Positions 51,230-59,794 of a stretch of 64,000 nt of DNA are shown piece by piece; positions within the stretch are counted from its first letter, which is position 1, and each line of letters opens with the position of its first letter. A model generated the notes under the pieces. It searched no databases and was not told the DNA's origin. It saw only the letters and a list, made by a program, of their open reading frames with translations. Location: NCBI GenBank assembly GCA_031386985.1, contig JANNCV010000020.1, forward strand, positions 238,315 to 302,314, given 5' to 3'. The position numbers and the translations under genes are program-made. The stretch comes from JANJUB01 sp031386985. GTDB lineage: Bacteria; Armatimonadota; Fimbriimonadia; Fimbriimonadales; Fimbriimonadaceae.

Positions 51230-51912
51230 AAGGGTTCTATTGCCTCGCGCGCCCATCGAAGCAGTTCATCCGGAGAGGAAATAATCATGTCCGGGTTTTC
51301 GGCTCGAAGAGCGGTTTCTTTGCCCATGCCATAAGTTACGGCGATCATCGCAACTTGGGCATCTTGGGCGCATTTGACGTCAAAAATTGAATCTCCAATG
51401 TAAACCGACTCGGCGGGAGAGACTCCTAATCTCTCGCAGGCCAAGAGGGCGCTTTCCCCGTGGGGCTTTGGGAAAACGACATCGGAAACGCAGACAGCGG
51501 CATTGATCGCATCTACCGCAGGAAAATCGGTGAAAAAATGCTCTAGTTCAGTATGATTTCGACTGGTAACCACGGCCGTTTTAAATCCGGACGTTTTAAA
51601 GAGCTTGAGGGCCTCAACGGCAGGTTCAAAAACCCGCACGTGATGCTTGTGAATTTGGTATCGCGCGATGGTGTAATCAACCATAGTGGCGATTTCCGCT
51701 TCGGTGGGTGCCTGGCTTCGGTAGAGTTTCATCTGTTCTCGGAGCGGCATTCCAACCGTAGCCAGAATGGTCTCCGCAGAAGGTCTGATTCCTAGGAAAT
51801 GATCAAAAGTATCTCCCAGCCCCGCAACCAACTGCCCCGTAGTATCCAGCAACGTCCCGTCAATATCAAAAAGGACGGCGCGTTTTCCTACGAGGGAGAC
51901 GCCACCAAACAC
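51208..51912 (-). CDS. HAD-family hydrolase, phosphoglycolate-phosphatase-like
   Basis: A 234-residue HAD phosphatase. Motif I is LFDIDGTLLDT (nucleophile and acid Asp). A helical cap follows. Motif II Thr/Ser lies in TAVVTSRNH, motif III Lys in FPKPHGESALL, and motif IV in YIGDSIFDVKCA. It is of Gph/PpaX type; the substrate cannot be told. The start is GTG with CATAAT 5 nt upstream. It is the first gene of the minus-strand operon running to the LolA-like gene at 44670. Confidence 0.9.
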   Translation of the reverse strand: MFGGVSLVGKRAVLFDIDGTLLDTTGQLVAGLGDTFDHFLGIRPSAETILATVGMPLREQMKLYRSQAPTEAEIATMVDYTIARYQIHKHHVRVFEPAVEALKLFKTSGFKTAVVTSRNHTELEHFFTDFPAVDAINAAVCVSDVVFPKPHGESALLACERLGVSPAESVYIGDSIFDVKCAQDAQVAMIAVTYGMGKETALRAENPDMIISSPDELLRWAREAIEPLCAAERN

Positions 51913-51917
51913 GGTTT

Positions 51918-51923
51918 ATTATG
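51918..51923 (-). promoter_or_regulatory. Putative -10 element CATAAT, leaderless layout
   Basis: CATAAT on the minus strand is 5 nt before the GTG at 51912. Confidence 0.4.
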
Positions 51924-52059
51924 GCAGATACGGCTGATAGGAACTTTTTGGGGCTTTGCGCGCCCTTGATTACGCATTTTCGTATGGCTGAACGCGGCCT
52001 CGGAGTTACATCACCGATGCCGTCACACTTTTACTTACGGCTGATTTTGGCACCTTCAG

Positions 52060-52332
52060 TCCCTTCGCGCCATACGCTCTCCTGCCGCCCGGTGTTCTCT
52101 TGTCCAAGGTTCACGTGTGGCGCTGTCGTAATCAGCATCTGTCATTCTGTTCATCCCACTAGCTTAACTCGATGCGAGTTTACTCCCGGTGATTCCAATC
52201 TGCGCCACACGGCCAAAGGGGCGGCGTATGGCGCGAGGTGCGCGAAATTTTTACACAGGCTACACGAGGAGCCACATTGGCAGGGCCGGAATGTGGCACA
52301 AGGGATTGGGGCCATTTCAATGTGGCGCGAGG
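52060..52332 (+). repeat. Dispersed inverted-repeat element, copy B
   Basis: The left end TTCGCGCCATACGC and right end GCGTATGGCGCGAGG (52225-52239 region) are inverted. Internal GTGTGGCGC and GCGCCACAC are also inverted. The order of blocks matches copy A. An outer right arm ATTTCAATGTGGCGCGAG (52314-52331) is the exact inverse of the outer left arm of copy A. It fills most of the 451-bp gap 51913-52363; an open frame here has no gene-like support. Confidence 0.85.
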
Positions 52333-52363
52333 ACGCGTAGCTACCTAAAGCTCACTCAAGGGT

Positions 52364-52771
52364 CTAGTCATTGCCCCATGTTTCGAGCTTACCGTATTGC
52401 TTTTCGTATGTCCCTCTCTTTGCGCCAGCTTGTTTCTGCAGCTCCGATAATATCAAGTCATGCTTTTTGCCCCCGTCCCCCAGTAAAACGTTTACCTTCC
52501 CGCTCGGCGAGCGAGAATATGCTGGATAGCGGGGGCCCCCAAATCTCACAATCAAATCGCGCACGGCTCGCGGCATGCCTGCGAGGAGATCATCGCGGCT
52601 CCCAGGGAGCCGACCCCTTTTGAGAACAAAGAGCTCGTGAGCTACACTCATCGTATAGCCAAGTTGTCTCGTTTCTAGTCTTTGCTGCTCGCGGGTGAAA
52701 GTGTAAATGAGCGCGCCCCCCCCCAAAATCAGGCCAATCAGTAGCCATAAGCCGTATCTCTTCCTAAGCAT
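52364..52771 (-). CDS. Small single-pass membrane protein, hypothetical
   Basis: 135 residues from the ATG at 52771 (a GTG four codons upstream is possible). Basic residues RKR precede one membrane helix (about residues 7-24). A soluble, basic periplasmic or cytoplasmic domain with REQQRLETRQLGYTMSVAHELFVLKRGRLPGSRDDLL follows, reminiscent of the part of type II secretion pseudopilins that follows their helix. No G/E prepilin cleavage site is present. It lies between two repeat-element copies next to the Rhs locus. Confidence 0.5.
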   Translation of the reverse strand: MLRKRYGLWLLIGLILGGGALIYTFTREQQRLETRQLGYTMSVAHELFVLKRGRLPGSRDDLLAGMPRAVRDLIVRFGGPRYPAYSRSPSGKVNVLLGDGGKKHDLILSELQKQAGAKRGTYEKQYGKLETWGND

Positions 52772-52882
52772 GAGCTTGCTCACATCCCATGTGTCCCGCC
52801 TACAATTGTGGTTGGAGACCGCCAAGGCTTGCCTCTCCCAGCGCGCTTTCGATCCTTATCAGCGTTTCGGGCAGCTCCGCGT

Positions 52883-53070
52883 CCTCGGGCCATACACCCC
52901 GTGGGCCGTGTGGCGCATTGGTTGTAGTGTCCGCCAGACCCCAGATCGTGATTACGATTCTTCATTCGGGATTCCTAGGTGGACTTTACCTTCAGATTCG
53001 CCATACAGGCCGGGCCAGTGTATGGCGCGAGGGCCACGAAGTGCTCAAACACGGTGTATGGCGCGAGGGA
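52883..53070 (+). repeat. Degenerate copies of the dispersed inverted-repeat element (D)
   Basis: Left-type sequences CCTCGGGCCATAC (52883-52895) and CGTGTGGCGCATTGG (52908 onward) are followed by two right-type ends GTGTATGGCGCGAGG (about 53018-53032 and 53054-53068). They occupy the 348-bp gap between the small membrane gene and the immunity gene. Confidence 0.65.
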
Positions 53071-53119
53071 CCGGGACGTGCCCCAAACCAAACGCAAAAC
53101 GGTTCGGATTGGTAAGAGC

Positions 53120-53734
53120 CTAGCCATAAGCAGAGTACCTATAGGTATTGGCGGGCACCCAGGTAGACATATCAAAACCCGACTCAATCGCCGACTCGAT
53201 GAGGCGGGAACTAGCCATGAGAAGGTTTAGATTCCAACAGCGGAAAATATCCGGCAATTCCTCATGTGATTCCCTTAACACAATCGGGCCATACTTCTCT
53301 CTTATGCCGTTGCCTTCACAGGTGCCGCACCTGTAGCGGGATCGTTCCTCCCAGATCGTTTTTGACGCAACTGAGTCAACCCTTCCCGCCCGCTGAACCC
53401 TTGTCAGAATAAGCTCTGGCAAGGGAAACTGGCGGACCTCTATGAACTTCGCCTTCCTCAAGTGCATCGGATAGACTGCATTTATGCCACTAAATCCACG
53501 AGTTTGGAAGAAAGTCAGAAAGTCCGACGGCATCGCAACTTCATCCCCAGGGCCGCTTGGCGTTGTGGTCAAGGGAAACCTGTATACCTCTATCTCGTAA
53601 GTGATGGGCGGTAAAACTCGCAACATACCAACAAATCCTCCGCACTCCGGACATAATTCAACATCTTCGATCAGATCACTTTCAGTTGCGATGTACGCCG
53701 TGGATGAGCCATTTTGCTCGCCAACATAGAGCAC
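53120..53734 (-). CDS. Double-CXXCG (SitI6-like) immunity protein candidate
   Basis: 204 residues from a GTG at 53734, which lies 4 bp after the Rhs stop. A GGAGG within the last Rhs codons sits 11 nt upstream. The protein has two zinc-knuckle-like pairs, CPECGG (Cys28, Cys31) and CGTCEGNG (Cys136, Cys139), the layout of the 'double-CXXCG motif' family known as SitI6-type immunity proteins in myxobacteria. Position directly after an Rhs toxin tip supports an immunity role; direct evidence is lacking. Confidence 0.7.
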   Translation of the reverse strand: MLYVGEQNGSSTAYIATESDLIEDVELCPECGGFVGMLRVLPPITYEIEVYRFPLTTTPSGPGDEVAMPSDFLTFFQTRGFSGINAVYPMHLRKAKFIEVRQFPLPELILTRVQRAGRVDSVASKTIWEERSRYRCGTCEGNGIREKYGPIVLRESHEELPDIFRCWNLNLLMASSRLIESAIESGFDMSTWVPANTYRYSAYG

Positions 53735-53738
53735 AGAA

Positions 53739-56700
53739 TTAATTTCCTCCGCTCCACGAGTTTTGGTGCTGCGTATTGCCCGGGAATCGCCTGCGAAGGT
53801 CATCCCTAGAGTTGTAAAGCCTTTCGAGGTAGCGCTCAAACTGCGCCTCGGTCGCATTCTCGTTATCTTTCAACCATTTTTCGACTTCCTTATCAAGTTC
53901 CCTATGCCACTTTTGATATCCCCTATGATCAGCCTGCGTTGCGGCTTTCCGAGTGAAACGAGGATCTCGCGCCTTATACTTGCCTTTGAGGACCTTATGC
54001 TTTTGAAGTGCTTTGTGGATTTTACTGGAAATCAAGTGATGAACTTGGCCGCTGAGCTTGGTGGTAGCTCGGGCCACAGCTGCCCCTCTAACTGCGCCTC
54101 CGAATGCAATACCCCCAAAAACCGTGGTTACCGCATCAATGGCATCAACTTTCCATGCCCCAAGTGCGGCATTCGCCTGCCGTTGCGTCACTTTATCGGC
54201 AGGATCAACTGCCGTGTTCTGGATGGAAAGAATGAAGGCAGCCGCAATGAAAATCGGGATGAAGAACGCCGTGCCTTCCGGATCGGCGGCGATAACCGGA
54301 TTATTCCCGCAATATGCATACCAGTTCCGGCCATCCTCAGCGGGATCCCTAGATAGAAAGCTCCCGATGCTGGAATCGTAATATCGGTGCCCCAGTAACT
54401 TCAACCCATTATCGGGGTCTTCTTGGTAGCCGAATCCTCCGGCGTTGCCGAATGGGCCGTTCCAGGTTCCCGAGGAGGCGATAACATTGCCGAAGGCATC
54501 ATATTCTCTGGTAGCGGCGATGGTCTTGTCCGTAAGAGTCTGCGAATCCGTATTCTTCAGCCCCGAGTGGTTGAACTTCGAAGTCCCACCGCGCTTCTCC
54601 GAAATCCCCGGCGTGTAAGTCGCGTTCGAATCGCTCAACACTGGCGAGGTTACGCCTGCTCCCCCGCGTTTGTAAGTATTCGTTCCCAAGCTATCCGTCT
54701 TCGAAGTCCGAGCATCAAAGCCGTTGTAAGCGAAGGTATTGGTCGTTACCCCCGACCGTGTGATCTGCTTAATCCGGCTCTCCATGTCCCAGGTGTAGGT
54801 TGTGGTTACACTGTTTTCGGTCATCGAAGTTCGACGACCGGCGTTATCGTAGAGGAACGACTTAACCGTATTCCCACCCTGAGTAATCGAGGTCAGCTTA
54901 TCGCCGTTATCGTTGTTGTACGTCTGAGTCACCCCGCCCAGCGTTTTCGTCAGGCGGTTACCGTTGGCATCATAGGTATAGCTTGCGGCGTAGCCCGATT
55001 TGGTTTCAGTCAGAAGCTGGTTAATATCGTCGTAAGTGAAGTTCTTCGTCACCCCCGCGACAACGTGCTGGGTCACGTTCGAGGCGTTGTCATATTGATA
55101 GCTTTGCGCCCGAATGGTCGTGTTCGTTGGCTTTTTGAGGTTAATCGCCGTAGGCCGGTTCCAGTCGTCGTAAGTGATCGCTTCCCACGTCCCGTTGCCC
55201 AGAGTGCGCTTATTCATCCGCCCGGCATCGTCGTATTCCCACTGAGTAATCTCAGTCTCGGGGTTCGTTAGCTTCTTCAGTCGCAGAAGAGTGTCGTATT
55301 CGTAAGTCGTATTCCGGTTGGGCGAACCCACCTCAATCATCTTCGTCCGCATCCCGATGTAGTTGCTGGTGTACTCGTAGTTGATGGTTCCTTGAGGCGT
55401 AACTAGGCTCGTGAGGTCGCCCCACATATCGGTATTCCAGGTGGTCGTCCCCGTGCCGTCAAGCATCGTAGACTGCTTGCCGAAGTTCAGGTAGTTGAAG
55501 GTTACACCGGGCGTTACGCCATCGCTGTAAACGGTTGTGGTGGGCCGCTCCAGCTGGTCGTAGGAGTACGTGATCGTTCCGCCCATGGCGGGAGTGTAAA
55601 AGCGCACGTTCCCGGTCTTCGTGTAAGTCCAGAACTCCGTCGCGCCATCGGGCATGACCAGTTTGTAGGTTTCCCCCCGCGCGGCGGGGGTGTAGTATCG
55701 GTAGTGGCCGCGTCCGTTCTGGACCGTCGTGCGGAAATCCTCGCTATCATAGCCATAATTCTCAACTTCGCCCTTGGCATTGGTGTAGCTGGTGACAAGC
55801 CCCCGATCGTTGTAAGCCCATTGGTGAACCTTGCTTCGCTCATCGGTGAGCTTGGTGATATTGCCTTCGGCGTCGTATTCAATCTTCACTGAAACCGTGC
55901 CACCGGGTTTGACAATCTCACGCGGCCGCCCCCACGCATCATAGGCAATGGTCGTTATCTTGCCAATTTGGTTAATCGTGCTCGTCACCCAACCCAGGTC
56001 ATCGGTTTCCACAGTTGAAGTCTTGAAGTTCGCGTCCGTAACGGTTCGGGGCAATCCGTAGTTGCTAAAACCGAAGGTGGTTGTACTTGCTCCCGTGGGG
56101 CCGTATGTAGACTTACTCGTCATCTGCCCGTAGCCATTGTAAACCGCGTTGAAGAGCCAGGCGTCGGGAATACCCAAGGCGAACGCCCGCCGGGCATGGG
56201 TGGGCCGCCCGTTATCGTAGAGATACGCAATTTTGTTAACTTCGCTACCGCTAATCATGGCCTTATTCCAACTGGCCAGCATCGTGTTGTCAGCGTCGTA
56301 CTCGGCGTAATCCACGTTTTGCCCATCGCTTGATGTAGGATGGGTGGTACTCAAAACGTTGCCCATCGCATCGTAGGCGTAAGTCCACGTTCGCCCAAGC
56401 TCGTTCGTGAAAGTGCCTTGCCGTCTCAGGGAGTCAAAGGTGCCCGAGACCCAATAACCCGCCTCATCTTGCATGCTTGCAATTTTGCCCGACGTGTATA
56501 AGTGGGTTTGGACCCCAACCGGCGTGCGTGTGTTTGTATAAGTTGTGTATGAGGCTCCGTAGAAAAATGTTGAATCTACGTACTGCCCAGCCTTTCGGAA
56601 GGACGTCATGCGGCTAGAGCCGTCATAGCCGCAACTCCATAGCTTGCCGCGCCCATCGCCCTCGGTGACAATGTTACTCTTGCCGTCGCTACTGTAAGTG

Positions 56701-57887
56701 AACGAGCGGTTAACTGTAGTCCAAGTTGAGGGTAGTTTAACCGGAGGATACGTAACTAGCTCAAGGTTATAGGGAGTGGCGCCGCTGTAAGTAAACGTCC
56801 ACAGCCTGTTATCCATGAGCCCCTGCGAGTTGAGAAGCTGCCCGCAGTCACGAAAACTCGTTACCCTTCCGTTGGTGTATCCAAATGAGAATTTACGACC
56901 CAAAGGCTCGGTAATCGAGATTGGTCGCCCGCTCGCAGCCTCACGCTGAATTGATATGGCGTTGTTGTTCCGATCCTTCATGCTTGAAAGGAGGGCACCG
57001 TATACCTGGCCCCCACCGGTGGAGTTCGCCGTAAAGGTATATAGCGTTCCATCCTTCATCTTGACCTCAAAGATGCCACCGGCTAAAACGTTAACCGAAT
57101 GATAGAGCCCCGCCGGTGCGTTAAACTTGGTCAGAGAATACGGATCGCGCGAATAGGGAATGGAGGAACCGTCCCCCCACTTGATCGTGATTCTCAGCGC
57201 GTTTGTATGGTAGATGCTCTCGAAGTATTGGTAGAGCGTTGCGTCGAGGTCGGACGACCACTTTTTGCCCCAAAATCCATTGTTCACCGTCACGGAGTTA
57301 TGGTAGAGGTTTATCCCCATGGACATTCCGCCGCGAACAGGAATGGACACGAGGGGAACCGTGGTATGTCGGTTTCCAGTGTTCGAGTTAACAATTGCGC
57401 CGGTGGAGTTCGATCCGCCACCCGGAAGGGCCGCCTCCCAAGGCATCGGCTTACCGCCGCCGGTCACCCCTTCTCCAAACAACCGAGGTTCCCCGCCTTC
57501 TGTAAGTTCGGCAGATTCTCCCTCTTGCTTTCGCTTTGGGGTTCCCGCGCCTTGGTCGGGGTTGGGGTTAGTTGGCGGAGGGTTGTAGGGAGCTACCGCC
57601 GGGGCGGTGGTAACGGGCAGATTGAGCCGTGTTTCAACGTCTTGCTCAATCTCATAAAGATCAGAAATGCTATCGGCGTTCCAAACGCCATTTTGATAAA
57701 CAGGATCACGCGCGGGGTTGTCGCCAACGTAAGGCGCATCCGGCGTGCCATCATACTGAGGCGGATCGCCTTGGAGGGCACCCGCTAGCGCGGAACCAGC
57801 GGAGTAGAGGGCGGCGGCACTGGCTTCGAAGACAAGGGTGAACGCGAGAACGACGGAGACGAGGCGGAAATAGGGAGCGTGTATCAT
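53739..57887 (-). CDS. Rhs/YD-repeat protein with C-terminal toxin tip
   Basis: 1382 residues from the ATG at 57887 (a GTG three codons earlier is possible). A signal peptide (about residues 1-27) is followed by a Pro-rich linker and an N-terminal beta domain. A long YD-repeat shell (about 330-1150) contains repeats such as YDAMGNVLSTTHP and YDADGNRLTKTLGG. The conserved Rhs core ends RDPAEDGRNWYAYCGNNP...DPEG near residue 1205. The last 177 residues are a variable tip: a hydrophobic segment, then QVHHLIS and DHRGYQKWHRELDKEVEKW, suggesting a metal-dependent nuclease of HHH/HNH type. The immunity gene follows 4 bp later. Confidence 0.88.
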   Translation of the reverse strand: MIHAPYFRLVSVVLAFTLVFEASAAALYSAGSALAGALQGDPPQYDGTPDAPYVGDNPARDPVYQNGVWNADSISDLYEIEQDVETRLNLPVTTAPAVAPYNPPPTNPNPDQGAGTPKRKQEGESAELTEGGEPRLFGEGVTGGGKPMPWEAALPGGGSNSTGAIVNSNTGNRHTTVPLVSIPVRGGMSMGINLYHNSVTVNNGFWGKKWSSDLDATLYQYFESIYHTNALRITIKWGDGSSIPYSRDPYSLTKFNAPAGLYHSVNVLAGGIFEVKMKDGTLYTFTANSTGGGQVYGALLSSMKDRNNNAISIQREAASGRPISITEPLGRKFSFGYTNGRVTSFRDCGQLLNSQGLMDNRLWTFTYSGATPYNLELVTYPPVKLPSTWTTVNRSFTYSSDGKSNIVTEGDGRGKLWSCGYDGSSRMTSFRKAGQYVDSTFFYGASYTTYTNTRTPVGVQTHLYTSGKIASMQDEAGYWVSGTFDSLRRQGTFTNELGRTWTYAYDAMGNVLSTTHPTSSDGQNVDYAEYDADNTMLASWNKAMISGSEVNKIAYLYDNGRPTHARRAFALGIPDAWLFNAVYNGYGQMTSKSTYGPTGASTTTFGFSNYGLPRTVTDANFKTSTVETDDLGWVTSTINQIGKITTIAYDAWGRPREIVKPGGTVSVKIEYDAEGNITKLTDERSKVHQWAYNDRGLVTSYTNAKGEVENYGYDSEDFRTTVQNGRGHYRYYTPAARGETYKLVMPDGATEFWTYTKTGNVRFYTPAMGGTITYSYDQLERPTTTVYSDGVTPGVTFNYLNFGKQSTMLDGTGTTTWNTDMWGDLTSLVTPQGTINYEYTSNYIGMRTKMIEVGSPNRNTTYEYDTLLRLKKLTNPETEITQWEYDDAGRMNKRTLGNGTWEAITYDDWNRPTAINLKKPTNTTIRAQSYQYDNASNVTQHVVAGVTKNFTYDDINQLLTETKSGYAASYTYDANGNRLTKTLGGVTQTYNNDNGDKLTSITQGGNTVKSFLYDNAGRRTSMTENSVTTTYTWDMESRIKQITRSGVTTNTFAYNGFDARTSKTDSLGTNTYKRGGAGVTSPVLSDSNATYTPGISEKRGGTSKFNHSGLKNTDSQTLTDKTIAATREYDAFGNVIASSGTWNGPFGNAGGFGYQEDPDNGLKLLGHRYYDSSIGSFLSRDPAEDGRNWYAYCGNNPVIAADPEGTAFFIPIFIAAAFILSIQNTAVDPADKVTQRQANAALGAWKVDAIDAVTTVFGGIAFGGAVRGAAVARATTKLSGQVHHLISSKIHKALQKHKVLKGKYKARDPRFTRKAATQADHRGYQKWHRELDKEVEKWLKDNENATEAQFERYLERLYNSRDDLRRRFPGNTQHQNSWSGGN

Positions 57888-58055
57888 GAGAATCACTAAC
57901 GAACATCCTGATGACGTCCCGTACCTTTACCAGGGTTCGTTTGTTTTATGAATTTTTATAAATTTCTGCTAGTTGTGCCAACTTGCTGCTCTATGGTGGG
58001 GAAATACGAGGTGATTTTATTCTGTGGGGCGAGTAGAGATTGTCTTCAGGCTTCG

Positions 58056-58181
58056 GTCCCTTCGCGCCATACGCTCTCCTGCCGACCGGTGTTTTCTTGT
58101 CCATGGTTCACGTGTGGCGCTGTCGTAATCAGCATCCGTATTCCTATTCATCTCAACCTTGGCCCGGCGCGAGTTTACTCC
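58056..58181 (+). repeat. Dispersed inverted-repeat element, copy C (left part)
   Basis: TTCGCGCCATACGCTCTCC through CACGTGTGGCGCTGTCG and GCGAGTTTACTCC is nearly identical to copy B and lies in the same orientation. The right half is missing here. The rest of the 322-bp gap 57888-58209 is A/T-rich (57940-57965) and could hold the Rhs promoter, but no confident hexamers are seen. Confidence 0.8.
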
Positions 58182-58197
58182 TCGATTGCAACCATAG

Positions 58198-58203
58198 CAT
58201 AAT
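58198..58203 (+). promoter_or_regulatory. Putative -10 element CATAAT, leaderless layout
   Basis: CATAAT is followed by 6 nt and the TTG start at 58210. Confidence 0.45.
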
Positions 58204-58209
58204 AAGACC

Positions 58210-59259
58210 TTGCTGAACGCTCTCTTGTATGCCTTGGCGATTTCGTCCGTGAGCGATCAGCCTTTGTTGAGTGGCAAACAGATGGACAATGAGCCGGTGC
58301 TTTTCATCCGAGAAGCGGGTCAGATTTTGGCTACGGGGAAGTTGCTGTTTGTTCCCACCAAGAAGCCAACCATTAAGTCTCCGGATTTGGAAACAACCTA
58401 CAATGAAGGCACGGATTACCGCTGGAAGCCTGGTTCTAAGATGATAGAGCTGATCGAAGGGTCGCAGATTCCTTTCAAAACTCACGCCGAAATGGTGCCT
58501 CCAGCTGGCAGCCCCAACATGCTCATGGGCGTTCTCTTTTCGGAAGGCCGCTACTTTCATGATTTGCAAGTTCAAATCAGCTATCCCCATGCCCCCAGTT
58601 GGCCGCAAAAGAATCCACCCAAGCCAACCGGCTTGAGCCAGACTCTTGCTCGGTTAAGAACCAAAAAGCCGCTCAAACTCGTTGCCCTTGGCGACAGCAT
58701 CACCGAGGGTTACAACGCTTCGGGATTCAAGCCCAGCGAGGCTCCGCCCTTTCAGTCCGCCTATCCGCAGTTGGTCGCCAACACGTTGCAAAAACGCTTC
58801 GGTTCAGCCGTGAACCTGACCAACCTCGGCGTAGCGGGAACCACGGCTGATTGGGGGCTGAGCCGGGTTTCAAAGGTTGCAGAAAAAAAGCCTGATTTGG
58901 TCATCCTTGCTTTCGGCATGAATCACGGCGAGCCCGCCCCCGACTTTGGAGCAGTAATGCGCAAACTGTGCGAGGCGGTAAAAAGTGCCTGCCCCGCCGC
59001 GGAAATCATCCTCGTCGCCCCCATGACGGGCAACCCCCTCGCCTTCCCCGCCGTGCGCTTCATCGGCTACCGAGAAGCCCTGCGCAACCTAACCTCCCCA
59101 AAAATATCCCTAGCAGACGTGACCACGCCGTGGCTAGAATTGCTGAAACACAAAAACTTCTCCGACCTAAGCGGCAACAACATCAACCACCCCAACGACT
59201 TCGGCCACCGCCTCTACGCGGAAGTCATTTGTGAGCTTTTACCGGCAAAAGCGCAGTAG
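58210..59259 (+). CDS. Secreted SGNH/GDSL-type hydrolase
   Basis: A 349-residue esterase-type hydrolase. The TTG start gives a short signal peptide (MLNALLYALAISSVSDQ). A beta-rich N-terminal domain (about 20-145) precedes the SGNH core. Block I is VALGDSITEGYN (nucleophile Ser near residue 162), block II has NLGVAGTTADWG, block III has FGMNHGE, and block V is HPNDFGHRLYAE with the Asp/His pair. Substrates are often acetylated sugars or lipids; unknown here. It lies between copies C and E of the dispersed repeat. Confidence 0.87.
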   Translation: MLNALLYALAISSVSDQPLLSGKQMDNEPVLFIREAGQILATGKLLFVPTKKPTIKSPDLETTYNEGTDYRWKPGSKMIELIEGSQIPFKTHAEMVPPAGSPNMLMGVLFSEGRYFHDLQVQISYPHAPSWPQKNPPKPTGLSQTLARLRTKKPLKLVALGDSITEGYNASGFKPSEAPPFQSAYPQLVANTLQKRFGSAVNLTNLGVAGTTADWGLSRVSKVAEKKPDLVILAFGMNHGEPAPDFGAVMRKLCEAVKSACPAAEIILVAPMTGNPLAFPAVRFIGYREALRNLTSPKISLADVTTPWLELLKHKNFSDLSGNNINHPNDFGHRLYAEVICELLPAKAQ

Positions 59260-59313
59260 CCGTAACTCGCAACATACCCGCGCGCTCTTGCAAACCCGGG
59301 ACTCCATGACAAG

Positions 59314-59536
59314 CACCCTCATCCCCAGCCCGTCTCCCTCAAACAGGGAGAAGGGAGCCTTTTCCCATCCCCTTTTTCTGGATGTACGTGCCAGAAAAGG
59401 GAGAGGGGGCAGGGGGTGAGGGTTCCGGGTGGCTCTCGGTTGTTGGATTCTTGCAAATCAAACGGCGACTACAATGCACCTAATTCTCCCAGGCCCAAAG
59501 GGCCGGCAAGACAAGAGCCCCGACCCAACGGTCGGG
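59314..59536. repeat. REP-like palindromic cluster
   Basis: Outer arms CACCCTCATCCCC (59314-59326) and GGGGGTGAGGG (about 59412-59422) enclose two hairpins, CTCCCT/AGGGAG (59334-59350) and CCCTTTTTCTGG/CCAGAAAAGGG. Further right are GGCCC/GGGCC (59492-59504) and CCCGACC/GGTCGGG (59519-59536). It occupies part of the 535-bp gap 59260-59794. Confidence 0.7.
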
Positions 59537-59600
59537 TAAAAGGCGGATACCATGGCGTCCTGAGGGATGCGAACGGCCCATCAATTCCCCCTGATTTTCA

Positions 59601-59652
59601 GCGAGATTACAAGCGATGCGCCACATGGCCAGGGGCGTCATATGGCGCGAGC
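59601..59652 (+). repeat. Dispersed inverted-repeat element, copy E (right part)
   Basis: GCGAGATTAC, TGCGCCACATGGCCA and ATATGGCGCGAG match the right part of copy B in order. The left part is missing. The rest of the gap up to 59794 shows nothing clear. Confidence 0.65.
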
Positions 59653-59794
59653 GTAGAGCCAGTGTGGGGCGAGGACCCATTGGTGCCTAATACAAGCCAG
59701 GAGCTTACGCACCCTGGGTTCAAAGCCCTCATTAACAAAACAAGGTCTCCCCTTGGACCCGGGAAGACCTCGCCGCAAACGGGATGCCGCTAAG

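Noticed and set aside
51921..52340. An open frame of 139 codons with a peptide (PSRHTLSCRPVFSC) shared with frames at 22805 and 57948
   Set aside because: The likeness follows from DNA-level identity of the dispersed repeat. The frames have unrelated ends, indels shift them between copies, and no start site is supported.
54423..55271. Long plus-strand frames antisense to the Rhs gene (also 57099-57788)
   Set aside because: They are shadows of a repetitive coding sequence; no starts, and the minus-strand Rhs protein is unmistakable.
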